Positions 44,379 to 53,826 are shown, numbered from the stretch's first letter. The stretch is DNA of 64,000 nucleotides from JAEUIE01 sp047602475 (GCA_047602475.1 JASGHE010000002.1:1302001-1366000), one strand, 5' to 3'. Made by a program: numbers and translations. Notes: generated by a model not told the origin, from the sequence alone.

Positions 44379-45858
44379 GATGCCGCTCGAGTGAGGGGAG
44401 GGTGAGAACAAAACAAGCACCGTGGTCTGTCAGGTTGCTTGCCGTCAAATCGCCGCCATGCTCCCGGGCGATTTTGCGGGCGATGGTCAGACCGAGGCCT
44501 GTCCCTTTAGGCTTAGTTGTAGCGAAAGGAACGAACAGTCTGCCCAACATCCGGGAGTCGATTCCGGGACCATGGTCGATCACTTGAATCTCTGTCTTGC
44601 CATCTGCTGACTGGCTCAGTTTCAGCACCACTTTCCCTTTCTGTGGTGAAGCTTCGATGGCATTGAACAACAGGTTAGTCAAGAGAGAAAGGAATTGATC
44701 CGTATCCACCAGTCCCATGAATCTTTGATTCTGAAGTTGATTGCTCTCCAATTCCAGCTTGATCGACTTCTCCTCTGCTCGGCTTTGAGCCAAAGACAGC
44801 GTTCGTTCGAGGAGGACTCCAATATCGCTGATTTCCTTTCGTAGTGGTGCCGGCGATGCATAGTCCATCAGCCCTTGAACCGTTCGTTCAATTCGACCGA
44901 CTTCATTCAATAATAGTTGAACACGATCCATTGTCAGTGGGACAGGATCTCGATCCCGGACCGCAGCCTGTAGAAGAACTTTCACCCCGGTAAGTGGATT
45001 ACGCACCTCATGTGCCACCCCGGCTGCGAGTTGCCCTACGGCTGCCAACTGCTCTGCACGAAGAAGATGGCGTTCTTGTTCCTGTAACTTTTGGCATACC
45101 CCACTAACTCGATCCACGATGCGTTCGAGATGCTCATTGAGGTTGCCTGGTGGAGAGGAGGAGTGAACCGTCATGGCTCCTACTTCCTGATCCAGGTGAG
45201 CATGTACAGCCTGGACCTGAATCAACAACCTCGTTTCCTGGTGAGTCATCGAACGGGCAATCACATAGCCGCTCATCAGCCCAGCCAATATCCCCACGGC
45301 TCCCAAGCTCAATAAGATACGTCCAGCCCAGGTCGACTGCGTTTCGCTTCGTTCCAGGTGCTCTTTCATCCGATTACGCTGACTTTCAGCCAGCTTGCGA
45401 CAGGGTGCCAGCAGTTCTTCCATGTGATGAGCGTCGGACCACTGAGCGATATCACTGACAGGCTTCGGCAAGGTGTAGAGTTCATCCAGCCGCAGTTGCT
45501 CCTGGTATCTGGCATAGTCTCTGAGAATGGTTTCCACGAGTGTGCGATCTTCCGATTCAGTTACGACTCGATCAATCTCATCCAATGTTGACTGTACTCG
45601 AGCGACATCTGCTTGGAGTATTCGCTTGCGAGAATCATTTGGGTCCAGTACCTGTACCAGAGCATGCACTCGCAGGTTGCGTAAATAGACTTGCAAGTCG
45701 ATGGCCGACTCCATTGCAGCGGCATCTCTTCGAATCACTAGAGCCAACTCGCTCTGTAGTCGGTTGATATACCACAATCCAGCGAGGCAGGAGATGGCCA
45801 CCAGAGCGCTGAGAATGATGAGCGGTCCAGTATAGACCGGAAGGAAAGACCACCTCAT
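44371..45858 (-). CDS. Membrane sensor histidine kinase
   Basis: 495 aa. Two TM segments (LIILSALVAISCLAGLWYINRL, WAGRILLSLGAVGILAGLMSGYVIA) flank a ~130-residue helical periplasmic domain similar to four-helix-bundle sensors. HisKA box GQLAAGVAHEVRNPLTGVKVLL with the phospho-His, then HATPase_c N and G boxes (LLFNAIEASPQKGKV, VIDHGPGID, FATTKPKGTGLGLTI). Cognate of the regulator at 42960. Divergent from the TolC-like genes at 46017. Confidence 0.95.
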   Translation of the reverse strand: MRWSFLPVYTGPLIILSALVAISCLAGLWYINRLQSELALVIRRDAAAMESAIDLQVYLRNLRVHALVQVLDPNDSRKRILQADVARVQSTLDEIDRVVTESEDRTLVETILRDYARYQEQLRLDELYTLPKPVSDIAQWSDAHHMEELLAPCRKLAESQRNRMKEHLERSETQSTWAGRILLSLGAVGILAGLMSGYVIARSMTHQETRLLIQVQAVHAHLDQEVGAMTVHSSSPPGNLNEHLERIVDRVSGVCQKLQEQERHLLRAEQLAAVGQLAAGVAHEVRNPLTGVKVLLQAAVRDRDPVPLTMDRVQLLLNEVGRIERTVQGLMDYASPAPLRKEISDIGVLLERTLSLAQSRAEEKSIKLELESNQLQNQRFMGLVDTDQFLSLLTNLLFNAIEASPQKGKVVLKLSQSADGKTEIQVIDHGPGIDSRMLGRLFVPFATTKPKGTGLGLTIARKIAREHGGDLTASNLTDHGACFVLTLPSLERHHV

Positions 45859-46016
45859 AGCGAAGCTCGTGAGACACAGGATGAGCGGTTTTGAATCTCC
45901 TCAGCGTATCTTATCTAATCCGCTTATGTTGCTCATAAAACAAAACAGTTTCAGAATCGAGGCAATTTCGGACGATTCACCTCAAGTATCGACATAGCAC
46001 TGTCGGGAAACCCTCC

Positions 46017-47567
46017 ATGAATCGTCTACTCTCTGTGTTGGCAAGTTCGCTTTGCTGCTGGTTCATCGCAACACAGCTTGCTGCACAGGACACTCCTTTA
46101 GCACGATTACCGGAAAAGCCTTCGGAGAAGCAAGCGACTTCGCAACCCGCTGTGGTACTCAAACCTGGCGAATCGCCGATCGATCTTGGCTCCGCTTTGC
46201 GCTTGGCAGGGGTTCAGAACCTCGAATTGATCATCGCTCGAGAACGTGTTACCGAGACGTTGGCCATAAAGCAATGGGCAGCCGCGCAGGCTCTTCCTAA
46301 CATCAATATCGGTTCCAATTACGATGCACACCGAGGGCCGTTGCAACAAGACAACGGCAACATCCTCAATGTCAGCCGTGATTCCTTGTATGTCGGGTTA
46401 GGCGCTAATGCTGTCGGTGGTGGAACTGTCAATATCCCCGGCGTCAATTATAACCTCAACATCGGAACAGCCTGGTTCAACTATCTACAATCGCAGCAAT
46501 TGGTCGCTCGGGCCGAAGCAGCCACTCGAACTACAGAGAACAACACACTATTGCGTGTGTGCCTGGGCTACACCGATTTGCTTCAGGCTGAAGCCCGGTT
46601 GGCTATCCTCGTACAAAACAAGAATGACGCAGCGGAGTTGGCACGAATCACCGAGGCCTTCGCCCAAACGGGACAAGGTCGAAAAGCAGACGCCGATCGG
46701 GCACAGGTCGAACTACGCAAGAGGGAATCAGAGGTTGCCCAGGGTGAAGCAGATATTATCTCGTCTTCTGCACGTTTGGCAAAGATCCTTAATCTCGATC
46801 CTGTTGTCAAGCTGGTGTGTGTGGAAGGAAACACCGTGCCTTCTCCGGTTGTGCCCGATCCCGTACCAGTTTCAGAACTGGTTGCCATCGCTCTCATGCA
46901 ACGGCCTGAACTGGAGGAGCGACGGGCGGAAATAGTTCAGTCGATCTATGCACTCTCGAATGCGAAATGGCTGCCCTTTTCTCCGAATGTAGTTCTGGGT
47001 TTCAGCACGGGAGCATTTGGCGGTGGCAGCAATCTCATCAGTCAACCTCCCGGTTTCATCGGCGGCAACGGTGTACTTCAGACGGGGCCACGCTTTGGGA
47101 ACTTCGATGACAGAGTTGACTTCGACGCCATCATCTACTTCACCTTCCAGAACCTGGGCTTTGGAAACCTTGCACAGATCAAAGCATCGGACAGCAGAGT
47201 TAAGCAGGCAGAACTGAGGCAACTCGACACCACGAATCGCATTCGTGCCGAAGTAGTGGAGGCTCATGCCCGAACGCAAGCCAAATTGAAGCAGATAGAC
47301 CCGGCACTACAGGCATTAGAATCCAGCAAGCAGGCGTTCACCCAGGACATGGCGAGAATACGAGGCAGGCAGGGTCTGCCTATCGAAGTGGTGGACAGCA
47401 TGCGATTACTAGGCAGGTCTCGAATCGAATACCTAGACACGATCATGGAGTTCAATCGTACCCAGTTCCAGCTTTACGTAGCCATGGGGCAACCCCCGGC
47501 AGCAGCCCTGGCCCGGCCAGTTCCGGCTAGCACGTTGCCTGATACTTCGACTCAGGAAAAGAAGTGA
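46017..47567 (+). CDS. TolC-family outer-membrane channel protein
   Basis: 516 aa. Signal peptide MNRLLSVLASSLCCWFIATQLAAQ. Two OEP repeats of the TolC pattern: DLGSALRLAGVQNLELIIARERV and a long amphipathic helix pair with LLRVCLGYTDLLQAEARLAI, then ALMQRPELEERRAEIVQSIYAL and a C-terminal half-repeat. Forms the exit duct for the RND adaptor complex of this block. Followed by an overlapping second TolC-like gene. Confidence 0.9.
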   Translation: MNRLLSVLASSLCCWFIATQLAAQDTPLARLPEKPSEKQATSQPAVVLKPGESPIDLGSALRLAGVQNLELIIARERVTETLAIKQWAAAQALPNINIGSNYDAHRGPLQQDNGNILNVSRDSLYVGLGANAVGGGTVNIPGVNYNLNIGTAWFNYLQSQQLVARAEAATRTTENNTLLRVCLGYTDLLQAEARLAILVQNKNDAAELARITEAFAQTGQGRKADADRAQVELRKRESEVAQGEADIISSSARLAKILNLDPVVKLVCVEGNTVPSPVVPDPVPVSELVAIALMQRPELEERRAEIVQSIYALSNAKWLPFSPNVVLGFSTGAFGGGSNLISQPPGFIGGNGVLQTGPRFGNFDDRVDFDAIIYFTFQNLGFGNLAQIKASDSRVKQAELRQLDTTNRIRAEVVEAHARTQAKLKQIDPALQALESSKQAFTQDMARIRGRQGLPIEVVDSMRLLGRSRIEYLDTIMEFNRTQFQLYVAMGQPPAAALARPVPASTLPDTSTQEKK

Positions 47568-47581
47568 ACAAGGGGACTTCG

Positions 47582-49120
47582 ATGCAATTTCCTGAGCGTT
47601 GCTATTTAGCTTTAACGCTGTTCGTAATGATGCTTCTTGCCGGCTGTGCCTCATTCTCACACGAGAATGAGGCGAACACCGGGCAGGAATCAATTACCTC
47701 GACATCGGATCATCGAGCTTTAGTTCTTGATCTTGATGAGGTAGTGACCAAACAGCAATCTAAAGCGAATGTGCTCATTACCCAAAGTTCAATGACCGTC
47801 GCAAGCACTGACCAACATCAGCTTTCTCTGGCAGATGCCTTGCAGACGGCCGGTGTCGAGAATCCGATCATCAACTTGGCACGAGAAGCGGTACGCGAGG
47901 CTGAAGCTCAGTTGCTGGGAGCAGAAGCCTTAAAGCTACCTTCGTTCGACACGGGCATACACTTGCGAATGCATACCGGTAACCTACAGCAAACACCTGG
48001 CACTATTCTCGATGTACAACTTCAATCTCTCTACTTCGGTGCCGGCGCCGGTGCGTGGGGTGCGGGAACTGTGCTTATTCCCGGATTGAGGCTATCTTAT
48101 CCGCTCGCAGATATTATCGGAGAACCGCAAGTTGCATCTCAACGAGTCAATGTCCGGATGGGTGATCAGGTTACTATTGAAAATGTGACATTGCTCGATG
48201 TGGTGGAGGCATATTACCGTTTAGCTCAAACGGCTGCTTCAATTGAGGCTCTCCATCGAAGCCAGAACGAATTTGATGAAGTGGCTAGACTTACCAGACA
48301 CTTTGCTGAAACGGGACAAGGCAGGCAGGCAGACTACAACCGAGCAGAAGCTTACGCAGTGCTTCAGAAGAAGCAACTTCTCAATGCCGAAGGAGAAGCA
48401 ACAGCAGCTTCTGCCAGGTTGTCAAGAATCTTGAACCTCGATCCCACCTATCATCTGAACCTCTCGAAAGATGCATTAGTGGAATTAAAGTTGATCGATT
48501 CTACCCTGACGCAGGTCGAGTTACAGGATCGTGCCGAGAACAATCGACCAGAGATTGTGACAGGAATGAGCATGGTGGGAGAAGCACAGGCACGGCTTCG
48601 TCAGGAAGAGGTACGACCCTGGTTGCCTACGATTACTGCTGGATTCAGCTACGGCGGCTTTAGCGGCAGCGGTAACCTTACCAACTCACAACTCAATAAC
48701 ATCAGTGGCAGAACCGATTTTGATGTCACTGCTTGCTGGACGTTTCAGAATTTCGGACTCGGTAACCAGGCATCACAACATCGTCAGCGAGCAGTGGTAT
48801 TCCAGGCAGTAGCAGGCTTGCAGGATACACGGAACCGTGTTCGTGCTGAAGTAGCGGAAGCATTCGCTCAGTTGCAGGCAGTGCGTAAGCAACTCGAAAT
48901 CACTCGTCGTCAATTGGTTTCTGCGGAAGAGACTTATCTCGCTGAGCGTAAACGCATTGAACAAGGAGAAGGTCTGCCACTTGAAGTGCTGGATAGTGTG
49001 CGTTCACTCAGTGATTCACGACTAGCGGTTATTCAAGCAACTGTTGAGGTGAACATCGCTCAGTTCAGGCTACTGACGGCCATAGGTACTTCTTCTGAAC
49101 AGGCCTTGTGCCACCCTTAG
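47582..49120 (+). CDS. TolC-family outer-membrane lipoprotein
   Basis: 512 aa from ATG 47582 (AAGGGG upstream; the frame also opens at GTG 47564, overlapping the previous stop). The signal MQFPERCYLALTLFVMMLLAGCAS has a clear lipobox (LLAGC). OEP repeats: LSLADALQTAGVENPIINLAREAV, VVEAYYRLAQTAASIEALHRSQ, and a C-terminal half with VELQDRAENNRPEIVTGMSMVGEAQAR. It resembles the neighbouring TolC-like protein in motif order, so the pair is a tandem duplication. Two different ducts beside one pump is unusual. Confidence 0.9.
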   Translation: MQFPERCYLALTLFVMMLLAGCASFSHENEANTGQESITSTSDHRALVLDLDEVVTKQQSKANVLITQSSMTVASTDQHQLSLADALQTAGVENPIINLAREAVREAEAQLLGAEALKLPSFDTGIHLRMHTGNLQQTPGTILDVQLQSLYFGAGAGAWGAGTVLIPGLRLSYPLADIIGEPQVASQRVNVRMGDQVTIENVTLLDVVEAYYRLAQTAASIEALHRSQNEFDEVARLTRHFAETGQGRQADYNRAEAYAVLQKKQLLNAEGEATAASARLSRILNLDPTYHLNLSKDALVELKLIDSTLTQVELQDRAENNRPEIVTGMSMVGEAQARLRQEEVRPWLPTITAGFSYGGFSGSGNLTNSQLNNISGRTDFDVTACWTFQNFGLGNQASQHRQRAVVFQAVAGLQDTRNRVRAEVAEAFAQLQAVRKQLEITRRQLVSAEETYLAERKRIEQGEGLPLEVLDSVRSLSDSRLAVIQATVEVNIAQFRLLTAIGTSSEQALCHP

Positions 49121-49172
49121 GCAAGTTAGTGCCTTCTGAGAAGCTTTTAGCGTTGAAAACAGTTCTTGAGCG

Positions 49173-49565
49173 TCATGCATTGGTCAAAGCTGCTTGACGG
49201 TTATTGCCGCCCTCATTCTTATCCTGAATGCTAGTGGGCTCATTTATCTGATTTTCCCTGTACTCGGCTTCTTTTTCAAAGATTCTCTCCCAATTCCAAT
49301 AGTAAGCGTGCTTCTCTGAAACCGGGATTCCCAAAACATGAAGTAGCCTGGCTAGCCCATTTAACCCGAAACGTTCATTAAAGCATCTATAGTGAATGGA
49401 CTTAAGAAGCCATCTAAGGTCGAAGCCATGTTTCTCGCAGAATTCACGCTGCGTTCCAAAGTACTTAATCTCACTGACAATAAGTGGAACTAGATGAGCA
49501 TGAATCCCTTCGACGGTCTTTGCAGGCCTTTTCCGAGGCTTCCAGGAGTATGGAGTACGAGCCAT
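49173..49565 (-). CDS. Small conserved protein, paralogue of 34303-34644
   Basis: 130 aa. MARTPYSWKPRKRPAKTVEGIHAHLVPLIV aligns with the protein at 34303 from the first residue; conserved blocks are FGTQREFC, FNERFGLNGLARLL and YYWNWERIFEKEAEYR. A longer Asn/Gln-rich tail is unique to this copy. Function unknown. Orientation is the same as the other copy. Confidence 0.65.
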   Translation of the reverse strand: MARTPYSWKPRKRPAKTVEGIHAHLVPLIVSEIKYFGTQREFCEKHGFDLRWLLKSIHYRCFNERFGLNGLARLLHVLGIPVSEKHAYYWNWERIFEKEAEYRENQINEPTSIQDKNEGGNNRQAALTNA

Positions 49566-49668
49566 AACTTACCATCTACTTGATATCCCAAAATTCCATT
49601 TCCAACGCTGACTGAAGTGGATCACTAACAAAAGCGCCTTGATTTGCCAAGTGATGTTTTGGCAGTCA

Positions 49669-50141
49669 TTAGATCAGCGCGGGCGAAAACAGCAGACGTG
49701 TTGAACTACGATGGAATTGACACAGTATCTTCAACCGCCCTGTACGCCTGAAAAGTTCGTCAAAAGGCTTCGCATTGCCACTATTTCGCCTGGCAGAACA
49801 CCAGCAAGCAATTCCGTATGCGTAGCATCCTTGTGCCAGGACGCACAGTTCGGACATGAAAGAACTTGGGGGCATCCTTCTTGAAGTAATTCTTGTCGCG
49901 AACGAACACCACGAAACAGTCGCCTTCCCACTGCACAGCATCATTAGGAACTGCGATGGCATTCTGCTCGTCTCGCAGAATAACTTTGCCGGTTCCAAAG
50001 GCATTGGCACGAAGCACTCCACCTTTGTTCTCTAACTCCGCGCGGACGGAAACTGTTCGGGTCTTCTCGTCCACCGCTGTACTGATCCAGGTAACCCTCG
50101 ACTTTTGCACCAGTATCAAAACGAGCTACGAGTGCAAGCAC
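49669..50141 (-). pseudogene. RND adaptor (CzcB/CusB-like) C-terminal remnant with frameshifts
   Basis: Three overlapping frames together read as an adaptor end: VARFDTGAKVEGYLD, then WISTAVDEKTRTVSVRAELEN and IAVPNDAVQWEGDCFVVFVRD, then FFHVRTVRPGTR, then TELLAGVLPGEIVAM. This order is the beta-barrel and membrane-proximal part of CzcB-like adaptors. At least two frame changes and no start codon show it is dead. It suggests a second efflux operon once lay here. Confidence 0.75.
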
Positions 50142-50329
50142 AACTAGGTCGGAACTCTGTCAATCTGATGAATCTTGTGATTGTTGTGATCATTCAAGGA
50201 ATGTAGGTAGTTAAAAAGGAAGTCGATTGAATTGAGAACTAAAAATGGAACTTCACCTCATCCGAACAAGGAAAACAATACTCTAGTCTTGAGGCACAAT
50301 CACGCAAGCTTTTGGATGCATTTTCAACC

Positions 50330-50371
50330 TGGACCCAACAGGATTCGAACCTGTAATCCGAAGATTATGAG
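50330..50371 (-). pseudogene. 3' half of a CAU-anticodon tRNA (Met or Ile2), probable att remnant
   Basis: On the minus strand, from the anticodon loop (CTCATAA) to the discriminator: 3' anticodon stem, 5-nt variable loop, T-arm ACAGG-TTCGAAT-CCTGT, acceptor TGGGTCC and discriminator A. The 5' half (acceptor GGACCCA, D-arm, 5' anticodon stem) is absent. A break exactly at the anticodon loop is characteristic of tyrosine-integrase crossover in tRNA genes. Flanks between 50142 and 50711 show no convincing gene. Confidence 0.7.
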
Positions 50372-50711
50372 TTAGTTGGTTGCATATGACAATGTCATCA
50401 AGGAATTATGTGCGCTGGCTTAAGAGAGCGGTAGCCATTCCGTGATTTCATTTTCTTGCAAAACAGGCTCGAAATCGAAATTTATAAGAATGGACCAAGG
50501 CTATGGTCTATTGGCTAGCTATATTTTTAGGCAAAAAGTGTCATATTCAATAGTAGAGATCGTTAGCTACTGGTTACTGAGTTCATCTAAACCCAGGCAA
50601 GATTCGTGTCATATTATTGGTAAGCAACCACTTAACTATTTTACAACTGGCAAAGGAAGCTGATGGAACCATTGTCGCGAACGGCATCGCTTCCGAACCT
50701 CTAATCACCTG

Positions 50712-51000
50712 AGTGTCTGGCCCGTGGCCTGCCACATGGTAGGAAGCCCACGATAAAATCGTTTCTGCTTCGTTCAGTGTGTCGCATCTGAGGCAGGAAG
50801 GACAAGCGGCGCAGGGACCGCGAACTGTGTAAGGCCATCAAATGTTACCCCGTAGCATTGTTGTTACGGCGATGCCATCGGGCTCGCGGGTTGTGGAGGG
50901 TCGTCCACGGTAACTAAAACCCGTCTGTCTAGTGAGCAGAATCCGTTTTGGAGGAAAGTGGAACCAGCTGATCTGGAGCGCCTCGGTTACACCACAGTGA
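50712..51000 (+). ncRNA. Structured candidate RNA, possibly group II intron 5' domain
   Basis: No reading frame fits, but the sequence is G+C-richer than its surroundings and full of local complementarity (TGTGGAGGGTCGTCCACGG; CATGGTAGGAAGCCC; GCATCTGAGGCAGG). It starts GTGTC (cf. group II GTGYG) and has CGGTAACTAAAACCC, like the 5' domain I of bacterial group II introns. Neither RT nor domain V lies after it. It may be the 5' half of an intron, perhaps related to the 3' remnant at 28175. Assignment is by resemblance only. Confidence 0.35.
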
Positions 51001-51006
51001 CTTGTT

Positions 51007-52029
51007 TTAACCATCAGACAAGGCTAATTCCCGTTGTATCTTCTGCCTGAGCCTTTTGATGGATTCTTTATTTCGATTAAATACCTGGCCAAAAAGTTGA
51101 TCGACCTTTGTCACATTTCTGAGAAGAGAATCAGGATACCTCTTACGCAAGGCCAGGAAGTAGTATCGGTATAGCCAAGCAATGTTGCGATATCGAATAT
51201 CGCCCATGTTCTCTTTCTTGCCAGCAGACTGCGATTCAAGCCAGTTTTTTAGATGCTCTTCACAATGGTACATTCTCGAACTTTGAATGAACGTGGCTAG
51301 ATCCAAGCGTTCCCCTCGAAGTAGGTACCATGGAATGAACAGAGTAATGCCCGATTGCTCCATCGATTGAGCATCTTCAAACAATCGGACATTGAAGTCA
51401 GGTTCCATGGGATTGGGCCAATCCCATGTGATCAAATTGTCTAATCCCCATTTCCTGTAGAAGGCCAAGATTTTGGATTGCAAGAGGGCATTCCGTTTAT
51501 TCTCTTTTGACTCATCAACGGAGGCCAAAGCGGACAGGGTCGGAAATCGCCCTTTGTCCTTAACGTAAGACGCACATTTGTTCTTCAATTCTGAAAGGTC
51601 ACGTTGGTAAGGCTGTTGTAACACAAGCCAGGCGGTGTAAGCTTCCTTCCTGGCATCAATCTGTTTTCGACGCTCCTCATTCGTGCTGTGGTATTTTTGG
51701 ATTTCATATTCACTTCGACCTGCTCCTTGCAATCCCTCTGACATCATTAGTTCAATCTCTTGGGAACGTCGAAGCTGAGCAACTTTGTCATCCGATGAAG
51801 TTGCACCGTACGCACGTTGATGAAAAAAACCAAACGATACTGTTGCTGCAAGGTCCTGTTCAAATTCCAAGTTATCTGCACTGAAGAAGTCAGGAATACT
51901 GGATTGAATTGAGCTGATAAGCTGCTCCGTTAGAGAAAACAGATCATCGCACTTGAGAAACCGGTGCTTCTTCTGCCGGCGGGAAAATGCTTGCCATAAC
52001 GTGTTACTACTTAAGCTCTGAGTACTCAC
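51007..52029 (-). CDS. Unknown 340-aa protein of integrase-proximal region
   Basis: GTG start at 52029 is chosen because GGGAGG lies 6 nt upstream (open frame to TTG 52053). Helical and charged, no signal peptide or TM. Notable segments: RRQKKHRFLKCDDLFSLTEQL, FQ/GFFHQRAYGATSSDDKVAQLRRSQEIE, NLITWDWPNPMEPDFNVRLFE, FIPWYLLRGERLDLATFIQSS. No family recognised. It diverges from the excisionase-like gene and may be island cargo or a regulator. Confidence 0.55.
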   Translation of the reverse strand: MSTQSLSSNTLWQAFSRRQKKHRFLKCDDLFSLTEQLISSIQSSIPDFFSADNLEFEQDLAATVSFGFFHQRAYGATSSDDKVAQLRRSQEIELMMSEGLQGAGRSEYEIQKYHSTNEERRKQIDARKEAYTAWLVLQQPYQRDLSELKNKCASYVKDKGRFPTLSALASVDESKENKRNALLQSKILAFYRKWGLDNLITWDWPNPMEPDFNVRLFEDAQSMEQSGITLFIPWYLLRGERLDLATFIQSSRMYHCEEHLKNWLESQSAGKKENMGDIRYRNIAWLYRYYFLALRKRYPDSLLRNVTKVDQLFGQVFNRNKESIKRLRQKIQRELALSDG

Positions 52030-52135
52030 CGAAGACCTCCCAATTTGGCGCAAAGGGGTAAAGATTTCGTTGAAATGTTACCTCTTCTCCCGCTGAACCT
52101 CTTCCGATACTGAGCTTGCCAATGTGGAGCTTACT

Positions 52136-52507
52136 ATGGCGAGCAGATCCATGCAGCAGGAATTCTCAAACGAGGCGAGCCTATCAACAGTGGCAACCTC
52201 TGACACCCTTGAAATACTTGCTGCTGAACAGTTGCTCACCATTAAGCAGTTGTCTCAACTATCGACGCTATCGGTGTCAACTATTTCACGACTTTTCAAG
52301 AAGGGTCTGATCACTGGGTATCGACCAGGCGGTCGGAGGTCTCGAATTACTTTTCCTCCGGACGCTATCCAGCAGGCCCTTAACTGCTGTGGTCGCTTAG
52401 CAACGACAGCAACAACAAACAATCCTATTCAGCCACCGCTATCGCAGCTTTCATTGCAACCAAAACCTCTCTCGGGGCCGAGGCCCGCTTGGCTGAGGAA
52501 TAACTAA
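52136..52507 (+). CDS. Excisionase/MerR-like HTH protein
   Basis: 123 aa from ATG 52136 (GGAG 5-6 nt upstream; ATG 52124 is also in frame). Residues about 30-80 (AAEQLLTIKQLSQLSTLSVSTISRLFKKGLITGYRPGGRRSRITFPPDAIQQAL) form the winged HTH of excisionase/AlpA type: LTIKQLSQL...S.STI.RL...G.I.G.RPGGR....I. It lies 12 bp upstream of the integrase, so it is probably the directionality factor. Confidence 0.75.
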   Translation: MASRSMQQEFSNEASLSTVATSDTLEILAAEQLLTIKQLSQLSTLSVSTISRLFKKGLITGYRPGGRRSRITFPPDAIQQALNCCGRLATTATTNNPIQPPLSQLSLQPKPLSGPRPAWLRNN

Positions 52508-52519
52508 CCAGGAGTCAGA

Positions 52520-53785
52520 ATGCCTAAACAAAGAAAGAAAGAACTCATCCAATGCGGGTATTACCGCTGGAAGCTTGGTAACCGTCATGGCGTGTACTTC
52601 GCCGATGGCCGATCTGGAAACCGGATTGAACTGGGCAGACACTCCCTGGGCACTAAGAACAAAAACGAAGCACTTGATGCACTCAAGGCACTCGATGAAC
52701 AGATGGCGGTTAAGCATGACCTTGTCAGCAAAGAGGAGGTTAAGCCCAAGAAAGAAGGTACTCTGCTTGACCTTGAAGAAGGCTGGAGGCTTTATCGTGA
52801 TCATGTATCCCGACCACGGCTGATGGGTGGTGCCAAGCCTGTATCGACAAAACGCTACCGGGCCGTCTTCGATAAGCTGATTCCCTTCCTGGCAACAAGG
52901 GGAGTTACAACTTGGCAGCAAGTATTGTCTCAACACCTGAACGCTTACTGTAGCTGGCTCGAAGACGAAGACTATGCTCAACGCACCCAGTATCTCGAAC
53001 TGACCACGATCAAGCAATGTTTGAAGTGGTTGGTGAAAGAGCATTATCTGGTTGCTGAGGTCAATGTCGAGATCTCCTTAAAGAAGCCGAAAGGAAGTGA
53101 TACCTATTGTTGGACTCCTGAGCAAGTGAACGCTATGGTCACCTACTGTACGTCTCATCAAGGCTTGAGGTGGCTAGCAAACGTCATCATTGCTTTGGCA
53201 ACCACCGGCCTTCGTATCTCTGAGCTGGCCTCTCTTCGCTGGTCTGATCTCGGAAACGGCCTTGTGAACCTAACCGATGAATCAGCCCGAGCAGTGGCCA
53301 AGGCAAAACAAAATAGGCGTGAAACCAAGTCGGGGCGAAGCAGGTCGTTTCCGATTCATCTCGACCTTCAAGCTGTGTTGAATGAGATGGTACGGGCCAG
53401 TGACGGTTTGATCTTTCATGGCCCACTGGGTGGAAAACTAAAACCAGACACTTTGCGCAACGTCTTGATTCGAGATGTACTCAAGCCACTGGAAAACCGC
53501 TTTCCTTCAGAATCAGAAATCATTGGTTTCAAAGACGGGCGTTTGCATTCTTTCCGGCACTATTTCTGTTCGGTTTGTGCTAACAGCGGCGTACCAGAAT
53601 TGATGGTCAAGGAATGGTTGGGGCATGCCGATAGTGAAATGGTGCGCCATTACTATCATGTGAATCACCGCGAAGCTCAGCGGCAGATGAGTCAGCTGAA
53701 CTTTATCAATAATGCTGGTAACACGGTGTTGCCAGTGGACGGTGTTGCGGTAGGTGTCGATGCGGTTGAAAGGACGGCATCGTGA
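52520..53785 (+). CDS. int: Island tyrosine recombinase (phage-type integrase)
   Basis: 421 aa, ATG 52520 with GGAG 5 nt upstream. An arm-binding N-terminus (GVYFADGRSGNRIELGRHSLGT), a core-binding SAM-like domain (about 82-185) and the catalytic domain are complete: Arg232 (TTGLRISELASLRW), Lys near 270, His343-x-x-Arg346 (LHSFRHYF), His369 (LGHA) and Tyr378 or 379 (VRHYYH). It ends 99 bp from the tRNA-Ser repeat and points towards it. The expected target is the 3' end of tRNA-Ser(CGA). Confidence 0.93.
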   Translation: MPKQRKKELIQCGYYRWKLGNRHGVYFADGRSGNRIELGRHSLGTKNKNEALDALKALDEQMAVKHDLVSKEEVKPKKEGTLLDLEEGWRLYRDHVSRPRLMGGAKPVSTKRYRAVFDKLIPFLATRGVTTWQQVLSQHLNAYCSWLEDEDYAQRTQYLELTTIKQCLKWLVKEHYLVAEVNVEISLKKPKGSDTYCWTPEQVNAMVTYCTSHQGLRWLANVIIALATTGLRISELASLRWSDLGNGLVNLTDESARAVAKAKQNRRETKSGRSRSFPIHLDLQAVLNEMVRASDGLIFHGPLGGKLKPDTLRNVLIRDVLKPLENRFPSESEIIGFKDGRLHSFRHYFCSVCANSGVPELMVKEWLGHADSEMVRHYYHVNHREAQRQMSQLNFINNAGNTVLPVDGVAVGVDAVERTAS

Positions 53786-53790
53786 GGCTG

Positions 53791-53826
53791 ATTGACACAG
53801 TAATTGGCACAGTTCACTGTGCCAAT
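53791..53826. promoter_or_regulatory. Palindrome and half-site near right island end
   Basis: 10-bp arms ATTGGCACAG / CTGTGCCAAT around TTCA (53803-53826), preceded by a near-identical half-site ATTGACACAG (53791-53800). It matches the palindrome inside the left end at 5178. This is the arrangement expected of integrase or excisionase arm sites, but the perfect 10-bp hairpin could also terminate int transcription. Confidence 0.5.

Noticed and set aside
46037..46060. Sigma-54-like TTGGCA...TTTGCT inside the TolC-like gene start
   Set aside because: GG-GC spacing is 12 and it lies within the signal-peptide codons.
50442..50663. 73-codon open frame in the tRNA-fragment region
   Set aside because: No Shine-Dalgarno, biased composition and no recognisable motif. 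The region looks non-coding.
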